From Planctomycetota bacterium (GTDB lineage: Bacteria; Planctomycetota; Phycisphaerae; Sedimentisphaerales; Anaerobacaceae), in the NCBI GenBank assembly GCA_023481165.1, contig JAMCWO010000051.1, positions 1-59,482 of the forward strand: DNA of 59,482 nucleotides, given 5' to 3'. Made by a program: the position numbers and the translations under genes. Position 1 is the first letter of the stretch. Each line of letters begins with the position of its first letter. Below are positions 38,380-45,475 of the stretch, piece by piece. Below the pieces are notes generated by a model that did not search any database, was not told the DNA's origin, and worked only from the letters and a program-made list of their open reading frames with translations.

Positions 38380-40393
38380 TAGCCCGACTTCGCGGATTCG
38401 CGGGATGAAACCGGCGTGGCGGGGTCAAGAAGGGCCTTTTCGGCCGAAAGTCTTCACTACAGGGCGGCCTCGTTTCCGCCGGCGGTGGCCGTGATTCGCG
38501 GCGGCGGTTGGGCCGGCAGTTCCAACTTCAGTCGTGCCAACAGCAGTTGCAGGTCCGGCTCCGGCTGGGTGTAGCGTGACAGGATCAGCGTGCGTCCATC
38601 GCTGGTGGGGATGTGCACATCAACCATCTGGACTGCTGCGAACTTCTCCAGGACACTCCGCGTCGTCAGGCCGGGGGCCAACGTCCGCAGCCACTGGCCC
38701 AGCGTCACGTGCAGGCAGTACGCCAGGAAGCTCACGAAGATATGCGCCTCGATCCGCGTCTGCTCCTGGTGGAAGATCGGGCGCAGCGCCAGATCGCCCT
38801 TGAGATTCCGGAAGGCTTGCTCGACCTGGACCAGTTGGAGATAGTAGTGCCACACTACCGCCGGGTCGGTCTCGGTCAGGTTGCTGCGGAGCAGATACTG
38901 CCCTTCCCGCCGGCGCACCTGCCGCAGCTTGTCCTTCTTCAGGTGATAGGTGAACGTCGGCTCGGTCGCGTGGACCGCGACCGCCACCAGCCGCCAGGCG
39001 CTGGGGCTCTGCTGGCGGGCGGCCCCCAGCTTCATCCACAAGTCCTCGCGCCGCAGCTTCATCGCCTGTAACTCGTGCAGTCGCCGCCAGAGTTTCTTGA
39101 ACTGCCGGCGACGCATGGAGCGTTCCTTGGCGACCCGATCTGCGCTGCGGGCCAGCACGTACAGTTCCCCTTCCTGTGGCAGCAGTTTGACCGTCACGCC
39201 CGCACGGGCCTGTTGCCAGGGCCGGTCCAAGAGGTCTTTCTCCAGCTTGGTCAGCTGCCCTTTGGGCGTGCCCACCAGGTACTGCACCGGCGGCTCGCTG
39301 GCCCGCATCTCGGCCAGATTCTCTTCGGTGGGAATGCTCCGGTCCATGATCCAGATGCGCCGAGCCTTACCGTATTGCTGCTCGATCTTCTGGAGGAATT
39401 CCTTCAGCGTGGTCTTATCCGCCGCGTTGCCGGCGAGCACTTCATACGTCAGCGGAAAGCCCTGCGGCGTGACGATCAAGGCGATCACCACCTGCACACA
39501 GTCCGGGCGTTTATCCCGGCTGTAGCCGAATTGCCGCTTGTCGTTCTCGCCCAACGGCGGATCGCTCTCGAAGTACGTGCTCGTCAGATCGTACAGCAGC
39601 ACGTCGAACTCGGCCCGGAACAGATCCCGCCAGCGCTGCCCCAGGTGTGAGAACAGGGCGCTCTTGTGGGCCAGGATTTGATCGTGACAGCTATAGAGCT
39701 TGTGGGGATCGGCCACGGCGAAGTCCACCCCCAGCAGGTCCGCCAGGGCACTGCTCTCGAACCACTGGCGGTGCAACCGCCACTCGCTGCCGGGGGCCAG
39801 CAGCCGGTAGATCGTCAAGACCGCCAGGACCAGATCCCAGCGGGTGCCCTTGCGGCCGGGCTTCAGGCGTTGGCTCCAGAATCGGTCCAACTGCAGCTGG
39901 CGCCATAGGTATAAGGCCAGCCAACAGGCACCCCAGTGCCGCGGCCGGTGCAGCGACAACTCCTTCAGCCGCAACCGCACGACGGGGACTCCCTCGTCCG
40001 CCGTGGGGTCGAGCCGTTCCTCCGGGAACAACGCCATCGTCTGCGGCGGACCGGCCTCGTCGGGAAAGACCTCGACCGCGCGGGCCCACGCCCGTTCCTG
40101 GGCGTCGTTGATCTCGCCGAGATACAGCACGTGCCGCTGGCTCACGCGACCGTCGGCCAGCCGGCGGCTCTCGACGATGCTCCAGTAGGCGTGTTCCTTG
40201 CCGTTCTTTCTGCGTTGGATGTGCCGTAAATACATACCGGCACTCCATTATGCGCACCCCCGCAGGGCCGCCAAGAGCCCAGGTCTTCACTACAACGGGT
40301 TACGAGCCATCCATCCGCTTTCCCGACCCCGGCAGGCAGGATTTCCGCCTCAAGAAAATCCAAAACCCACCCGAATCCGCGAAGTCGGGCTAG
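38380..40393. mobile_element. Complete IS1634-like insertion sequence
   Basis: Perfect 22-base inverted repeats (38380-38401 and 40372-40393, beginning CTAGCCCGACTTCG) enclose one transposase gene. The flanks (GCAACGA on the left, CCGCAGC on the right) show no exact target duplication. TCTTCACTACA occurs just inside each side (38451, 40284) as a direct repeat. Length, about 2 kb, fits the family. Confidence 0.8.
38457..40235 (-). CDS. IS1634-family DDE transposase
   Basis: 592 residues, intact. Catalytic Asp in LLYDLTSTYFE (near 220), second Asp in RIWIMDRSIPTEENLAEM (near 299) and the Glu in VEQAFRNLKGDLALRPIFH (near 490) form the DDE set with the Y-R-E-K signature. The N-terminal MYLRHIQRRKNGKEHAYW...VSQRHVLYLGEI is the expected DNA-binding start of this group. 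The gene reads from 40235 toward mraY. No frameshift or stop is present, so the element may still be mobile. Confidence 0.92.
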   Translation of the reverse strand: MYLRHIQRRKNGKEHAYWSIVESRRLADGRVSQRHVLYLGEINDAQERAWARAVEVFPDEAGPPQTMALFPEERLDPTADEGVPVVRLRLKELSLHRPRHWGACWLALYLWRQLQLDRFWSQRLKPGRKGTRWDLVLAVLTIYRLLAPGSEWRLHRQWFESSALADLLGVDFAVADPHKLYSCHDQILAHKSALFSHLGQRWRDLFRAEFDVLLYDLTSTYFESDPPLGENDKRQFGYSRDKRPDCVQVVIALIVTPQGFPLTYEVLAGNAADKTTLKEFLQKIEQQYGKARRIWIMDRSIPTEENLAEMRASEPPVQYLVGTPKGQLTKLEKDLLDRPWQQARAGVTVKLLPQEGELYVLARSADRVAKERSMRRRQFKKLWRRLHELQAMKLRREDLWMKLGAARQQSPSAWRLVAVAVHATEPTFTYHLKKDKLRQVRRREGQYLLRSNLTETDPAVVWHYYLQLVQVEQAFRNLKGDLALRPIFHQEQTRIEAHIFVSFLAYCLHVTLGQWLRTLAPGLTTRSVLEKFAAVQMVDVHIPTSDGRTLILSRYTQPEPDLQLLLARLKLELPAQPPPRITATAGGNEAAL

Positions 40394-40580
40394 CCGCAGC
40401 ATGCCCGCCCTGGCCACCGGCACTCCCAACGCGATAAACGCCCTCTTCATTGTACTCTGAGGCCGACCAGCCTGCGCTTTACGAGCTTCAGGCTCGCCTT
40501 TTGCCCAGATCGTCACTACAATGGCGATCGTGACAGGAGGCCGAATGGACACAGAGGAAGGATCCCCGGTTCCCAACGGC
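40394..40580. other. Spacer right of the insertion sequence
   Basis: Fragments of palindromic words (CGAGCTTCAGGCTCG near 40478 and GTCACTACAATGGCGATCGTGAC near 40514). No gene is recognisable. Confidence 0.4.
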
Positions 40581-40702
40581 GTTTCACCGTTCGAGCGAGT
40601 GGTGAAAAGGGCCAAGACAGCTTGTCTCAACAGCGGCCAGCGAGTCGAGGACCGTCTCAGTGAGAGCACCGAAATGGTCCAGAGGCTTAGTTCGGGGTCA
40701 TG
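40581..40702 (+). pseudogene. DinD-like (BRO-family) protein, short internal fragment
   Basis: One frame reads SPFERVVKRAKTAC, LNSGQRVEDRLSE, STEMVQRLSSGS. This corresponds in order to the KAkxaCxxSGxxVxdHF...tkMV segment of DNA-damage-inducible DinD-like proteins. The N-terminal BRO domain and everything after the SGS are absent. It lies between the insertion sequence and the EVE-nuclease gene. The call rests on recall of the family pattern over about 38 residues. Confidence 0.4.
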
Positions 40703-40747
40703 CCCCGAGTTGACCTTCAATATTGGAAGGGTGGCAGGAGCGCAAGT

Positions 40748-41881
40748 ATGCAATACTGGCTTGATCTATTCACCGGCACAACATGGGATGAGTTTCGCAA
40801 GGCGGGCGCAAACGTCTCAGGCTTTCGCGATCGAATGCGCCGCACCGTCGCAAAGATACAGACGGGGGATGTGCTGCTCTGTTACATGACCGGTGTAATG
40901 CGATGGGTCGGGGCACTGGAGGTTGTCGGGCCCAGCGACGATAAGCGGGACATCTGGACGGTGGCAGCGTTCCCGCAACGACTTGCCGTCAAGCCCCTGA
41001 TTATGCTTGACCCCGAAAACGGGGTGCCGATGAGCGAACTGGAAGGCAAAGTGGAGTTCTATCAGAGCGCCGACGACAGGCCTGGCTATAGAGGTTTCGT
41101 TCGTCGCAGCCCGTATCCATTTAGACGCCCTGGCGACGCTGAACTCATCATGCGGCTTCTTCGACAAGCTCAGAGCAATCCCGTTTCTCGACCTGTGGAC
41201 CCGATCAAACTGGCACGTAAGCCACTGTTGAAGGCCGAGACGAAACGGGGCAAGAAGACCGTCCATGCGCTCGTCAGTATCCCGGAAGCGGATGAGGACC
41301 AGAGCGAAGCGATGACAGCGACCGATGAGGTTGCTGGAACGGGCCCTACAGCCCACACGGAGATTCAGCACCGTCTGCTGCGCCTTGGGGCTGAGATGGG
41401 GTTCGAGGTCTGGGTCGCGCGTAACGACCGGGGTAAGGCGTGCAACGGCGACACGCTCGGGAATCTGTCTGGCATGGTCGACGAGTTGCCGACCCAGTTC
41501 AACGAAGCCACCAATCGAACCATAGAGTTGATCGATGTGCTCTGGCTCAAGGGAAACTCCATCGTGGCTGCTTTTGAAGTTGAGTGCACCACCGCTATCT
41601 ACTCGGGACTGCTGCGCATGAGTGATCTGCTGGCCCTTCAACCGAATCTGAACATAAACCTGTACATCGTTGCGCCTGGTGAGCGCAAGACCAAGGTGGA
41701 GCAGGAGATTCTGCGGCCTACGTTCATGCTTCGCGAGAAGCCGTTGGCCGACATATGTGGCTTCCTCCCCATTGACGAATTAATGGAGAAAATCGATGGT
41801 GCCACGAAGCTGGGGCTGATTCCATCGCTCAAGGCGGATTTCTTGGAGCAGATCGCTGAATACTTTGTTGACCGTGAATAA
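40748..41881 (+). CDS. EVE-like domain plus PD-(D/E)XK-like nuclease, candidate modification-dependent restriction enzyme
   Basis: 377 residues. The N-terminal 150 (MQYWLDLFTGTTWDEFRKAG, GDVLLCYMTGVMRWVGALEV, YRGFVRRSPYPF) look like an EVE/PUA-fold base-reading domain: an aromatic start, a WxGxLEV-type strand and a helix ending near 150. A basic linker precedes a C-terminal domain with LIDVLWLKGN (Asp263), AAFEVECTT (Glu277, Glu279) and IYSGLLRMSDLL, the core pattern of a restriction-like nuclease with an EVE motif in place of ExK. EVE domains read modified cytosine in some restriction systems. CAGGAG lies before the ATG. Codon choice is less GC-rich than neighbours. No methyltransferase is adjacent. 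Function is inferred. Confidence 0.65.
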   Translation: MQYWLDLFTGTTWDEFRKAGANVSGFRDRMRRTVAKIQTGDVLLCYMTGVMRWVGALEVVGPSDDKRDIWTVAAFPQRLAVKPLIMLDPENGVPMSELEGKVEFYQSADDRPGYRGFVRRSPYPFRRPGDAELIMRLLRQAQSNPVSRPVDPIKLARKPLLKAETKRGKKTVHALVSIPEADEDQSEAMTATDEVAGTGPTAHTEIQHRLLRLGAEMGFEVWVARNDRGKACNGDTLGNLSGMVDELPTQFNEATNRTIELIDVLWLKGNSIVAAFEVECTTAIYSGLLRMSDLLALQPNLNINLYIVAPGERKTKVEQEILRPTFMLREKPLADICGFLPIDELMEKIDGATKLGLIPSLKADFLEQIAEYFVDRE

Positions 41882-42030
41882 AGAGCTAACGGAGATAACT
41901 GCTATCCATAATGTTTCTCGAGTGCCCGCTAAGTGAGGTGGACACAGCCGACAACTCGCAGGAAGAAGGCAGAATATGAAAGGTGCAGGTTTGATCCCAA
42001 GTATTTGGGGCGTTTGTTCAATTGGGGAAA

Positions 42031-43029
42031 ATGCTGTCAATGAATGCTGACGATGCCAACAAGCTAATCCGCGAGCGGGTCTCAGTGACGCCTCAGCGTG
42101 TCATTCTGGCAAAAGCGATCATACTAGAGGCAAGTACCAAAGAGCGCGACTCGAACGGCCTCGTGGAGGCTGTCCTCAAAGCAAATCGCACAGAGATGCC
42201 GAAACTGATCGTCCTTCACCCTTCCGTCGATCCAATACCGGTAATTACAGCCGCTTCCGAGGCATTGTCTTGGCAGCTTGCCGCGTCTGAAGCCATCTGG
42301 TCGCTTGTGCACTCAGGTTTTCTAATCGCGTTGTCGGAGCCCCGGGGCTCGCCGCCGTCCGTGGGATGGACAACGGTCGTGCCTGGAGGCGGAGGAGGGG
42401 AGACTAGCGGTTGGACGTTTGACAATTTCTTCATTCCAGTGCCCAGCCAAGTTCGCCGTGCTCCGTCGCTCGATGGAATGAGCAATCAGTTCCTCTCAGA
42501 ACCAGATCTCTACCTCAACACACTTGGCATCAGTAACATGCATGAGGAGGTCTCGGCAGCATTTCGGGAAGCTGTGAAGTGCTTTAGGTATGAGCTGTTC
42601 ACTGCAGCGGTCACGATGCTGGGAAAAGCATCGGAGGGCGCGTGGCTTGAGTTGGGTGCATCGCTTCTGGCTGCCGTTCCAGCGGGGCAAGAGTCGATTT
42701 TCAGGAAGCAGAAAGACGTACTGGAAGACCCGATGGTCGGCACATTCAGGAAAATTGAGGCGGTTCTCGCGATTTATGGGCATCAAGATGTGTTCCAATC
42801 TGTCGCGCTGGCCAGCGGCATCCGGCCTCAAGAACTCCGCCCGGTTACGGTGTGGAGCGATGCCGTCCGTGACGCTCGAAACACTATCCACTTCGGCATC
42901 AGCGCGGCAACGCCAAACACGTATGAGAAGCTATCGGCGTTACTGATCGGCGCCGTGCCGAATGTCCGTGTACTCTATCGTCTCAAGGGGACTTCGGATA
43001 CGCCTGGGATAATCGGAGTTAGTCCGTAA
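42031..43029 (+). CDS. Uncharacterised protein with HEPN-like C-terminal helices
   Basis: 332 residues; not a family I can name. The first 150 residues include SVTPQRVILAKAIILEAST, a hydrophobic SWQLAASEAIWSLVHSGFLIAL and a Gly-rich loop. From about 170, NMHEEVSAAFREAVKCFRYELFTAAVTMLGKASEGAWLEL has the two-helix layout of DUF4145/HEPN proteins, and near the end VRDARNTIHFG (Arg280, Arg283-Asn284, His287) matches the HEPN RNxxH/Rx4-6H motif. If correct, it would be an RNase or its inactive relative. It follows the EVE-nuclease gene after 149 bases on the same strand. ATG 42040 is an alternative start. Confidence 0.5.
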   Translation: MLSMNADDANKLIRERVSVTPQRVILAKAIILEASTKERDSNGLVEAVLKANRTEMPKLIVLHPSVDPIPVITAASEALSWQLAASEAIWSLVHSGFLIALSEPRGSPPSVGWTTVVPGGGGGETSGWTFDNFFIPVPSQVRRAPSLDGMSNQFLSEPDLYLNTLGISNMHEEVSAAFREAVKCFRYELFTAAVTMLGKASEGAWLELGASLLAAVPAGQESIFRKQKDVLEDPMVGTFRKIEAVLAIYGHQDVFQSVALASGIRPQELRPVTVWSDAVRDARNTIHFGISAATPNTYEKLSALLIGAVPNVRVLYRLKGTSDTPGIIGVSP

Positions 43030-43250
43030 GTTGGCCTCCGAGGAACAGGGGGTCAGGTAGAATAGGGAGTCAGGCATTCACTTTCACATTCCCGTTATGG
43101 AGGGAAGCCTAGAGGAACAGGGATGGACGCTGATCGGGGAGGATCCCTCTTTCTCATGCCATTGGCCCAGGAGAAGATTGCCGCGCTTCGCTCGCAATGA
43201 CATGAGCGGCAAATGCCCAGGGGTTTGGGGATGGAAGCGGCCTTGCCGGG
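43030..43250. repeat. Spacer with CGCAATGACATGAGCGG-type palindromic words
   Basis: 43177-43203 (GATTGCCGCGCTTCGCTCGC) is an inverted copy of the word at 5737-5763. A GGGGAGGATCCCTC palindrome lies at 43136. No gene. Confidence 0.45.
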
Positions 43251-44084
43251 CTATCGGTCGGTGGTTTTGCGGATGTGGGCGCGGACGCGGTCGTAGTCGC
43301 GCCATTCCTCCTGGGGCTCGACGGCCTGGCCGAGAGACCGAAAGACCTTCGGTACGGCCCATTTCCAATGCTCGACGTGGCCATCGGCGAAAGAGAGGTT
43401 GCAGCCGTCGTTGTGGCGGTTCGCGGGCAGGTCGAACCAGATGCCATCCAGAGCGTCCCCCGGCACCGGAATCCCGAAGAGCGAATCCGTGATCTGGTCC
43501 TCGTGCACATCGATGAAGACGAACAAATCGGCGGGCTGCGGATTCTTGATCTGCATGAGGGTCTGAAAGGTGGGGAGGCTGCCGAGGACCTTGCCGAAAC
43601 TGATGCCGGTGATGGATTGGCTCATGTTGTAGCTGCGCGTGTGGCGCACGCTGGTGCCGGCCACGCGGGCCTTGTCCGCCGGACAATGGTAGATCGCGGT
43701 CGAGCGATTGTAGGGGAAGAGGTACCCCCTTTCGATGTTGACGGTATTGACGTCCCGCTGGGCATTGCCGGCGCACCACGTCAGCCGCAGATCCAGGCCG
43801 GGGATCGGCGCGCCGGTCGACAGATCGTAGACCGACAGGTTGGGCGGCAACACACCGCCGTGATCGTTGGCATACATCAGCCAGCAGGTCTGGAGCTGCC
43901 TCAGATTGCTCAGGCACGCGGCGCTTTGCGCAGCGCCCCTGGCGCGGGACAGACCCGGAAGCAACAGCGCGATCAGGAGGGCGAGAATCGCGATGACCAC
44001 CAACAGCTCGATGAGCGTGAAGCCGGCGCGGAGCCTCCACCGCCGGGCATGGGGCAGCCGAACGAGCCAAGCCGGAGGGTCCAT
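43251..44084 (-). CDS. Prepilin-type protein with N-terminal methylation motif (H-X9-DG type)
   Basis: 277 residues. The type IV prepilin cleavage/methylation site, [25 protein letters not shown], starts near residue 20, preceded by a basic leader. The remainder is a globular domain rich in Cys and His, ending ...[14 protein letters not shown] with the DGH sequence typical of the planctomycete DUF1559-like and H-X9-DG-CTERM sets. Such proteins are major pseudopilins expanded in planctomycetes; their role is unknown. The start has AGAAGGA upstream. No secretion genes are adjacent. Confidence 0.82.
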   Translation of the reverse strand: MDPPAWLVRLPHARRWRLRAGFTLIELLVVIAILALLIALLLPGLSRARGAAQSAACLSNLRQLQTCWLMYANDHGGVLPPNLSVYDLSTGAPIPGLDLRLTWCAGNAQRDVNTVNIERGYLFPYNRSTAIYHCPADKARVAGTSVRHTRSYNMSQSITGISFGKVLGSLPTFQTLMQIKNPQPADLFVFIDVHEDQITDSLFGIPVPGDALDGIWFDLPANRHNDGCNLSFADGHVEHWKWAVPKVFRSLGQAVEPQEEWRDYDRVRAHIRKTTDR

Positions 44085-44268
44085 ATTCGGTCCTTCTCTC
44101 CCGAGGCGCGATCTCCTATCCGATCTCATAGCCTGTGCTCCTGTGCGGCACACAGACTATAATACCGCAGCCCGGTATCCGATTTCAATAGCCCTGCTTA
44201 TCCTGGAGGGCAACCACGGGGTCGGGCTCCCAGACACAGAAAGACCGCGTTTGGGGTCCCGGTTGCCC

Positions 44269-45134
44269 CTACCGCGTCGCCATGGACGGATCGGGCAGGC
44301 CGGGCTCGTTGTACCAAAGTTGGAAGAAACTTGCGAGCGATCTGCCGTGCACGGACTCGAAGCACTGGCGGTAGTAGTCGAGCGTGACGGGCTCGGTCGT
44401 GCCCACGGAAAAGAGCTTCTGGAAGCCCGCGAAGAACTGCTCATCGCCGAGGTATGTCCGCAAAGCGTGCAAGGCCAGGGCGCCTTTGAGGAAGTAAAGG
44501 GTCGGGAATACGCGCGGGTCGGAGATGGCCAGTTCACCATAGGAGGCCCACGGCCAGTAGGGCGCGACTGTGTCGACGGGCAGCCCCAGGGCTTGGGCGG
44601 CCTGCTCCACGGTCTGACCCCGGTCCTTGAAGGTCTTCAAGCGGGCGATCAGATTGACCGTGTTGGTGTAGGCCTGGCGGTACGTGGCCATGATCGTGGC
44701 CATCCAATTGGGGTTTACGAACCGCTCCGCGAAGAGCTCATCCGTATACTGCGAGAATCCCTCAGCGAGGTAGTTGGGCAACCGGACCTGGTAGGCGTTC
44801 CATTGTGGGCCGCACTCATCCACGAGCACGACGGCGGGGATGGAGTCATACACCTGGCCGATGGGAGCGGCGCACCCGCCGGCACGAATTGGTATGGCAC
44901 GTTCCGTCCGAAGCCTGCCTCGCGTAGATAGTCCACCCGCGTGGGTTTGAGAAAATAGCACACGAGTTGCCGGTCCCCGGTATTGTCACTGACGGTCAGG
45001 CGGACCTGGGCCGTCATCGACTCGCCGTTCGGGTCGATCGCCAGATCGATTTCCGTCTTTTCGATCTGCGCCGCCTTGGCTGGGAACCCCACCAGCGCCG
45101 TAGCGACGACCCCGATCAGGATCACCCTGGCCAA
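44269..45134 (-). pseudogene. M1-family metallopeptidase, internal deletion and lost zinc site
   Basis: The 5' part (45134 to about 44885) gives a signal peptide (MARVILIGVVATALVGFPAKA) and a beta-strand start, EIDLAIDPNGESMTAQVRLTVSDNT. A change of frame near 44880 leads to the C-terminal part, NYLAEGFSQYTDELF then LYFLKGALALHALRTYLGDEQFFAGFQKLF and the usual M1 tail ending PDPSMATR. What should be HEXXHQW reads DECGPQW, and the domain between is largely missing. Both ends of an M1-like protein survive, but the enzyme cannot be active. Confidence 0.75.
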
Positions 45135-45475
45135 CGGTTGTAAGCAACGCTTGTTACTGTGCTTGGCCCAGATCCTTCGCTACCGCTCAGGATGACAGGC
45201 GGGGACGCACAACACCACGAAATTCAGCCACACGCGGCCGTGCCGGCATTTTCGCCGGGAGGGACAGAAAAGTCGCGGGATGTCCCTCCGAAGTTGAATT
45301 CTCTGCCCCTTTAGAGTATGATTTATGGGACGTGGCACGATGGTCCTCTCCACGGATGGAGGAGTCCTTATATCTTCGTGCGGCAAGCCAAACGGTGGAT
45401 TCATGCCTTCGTCTGGACGATGTTTGTAGGGTGGGGTCTTACCCCACGCGTCCCATCTACATGAGAAAGGGTGCG
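45135..45475. other. Leader region of the discoidin-type gene
   Basis: Includes an inverted pair GGAGGGACA/TGTCCCTCC (45258-45289), the promoter at 45294-45322 and a GTAGGGTGGGG half-element near 45425. No gene is seen. Confidence 0.5.
45294..45322 (+). promoter_or_regulatory. Candidate sigma-70 promoter for discoidin-type gene
   Basis: TTGAAT at 45294-45299, a 17-base spacer and TATGAT at 45317-45322. The mRNA leader would be about 145 bases. The inverted repeat 45258-45289 ends four bases before the -35 and could be an operator. Confidence 0.55.

Noticed and set aside
38370-40402. Target-site duplication of the insertion sequence
   Set aside because: The bases next to the two ends do not match for four or more positions.
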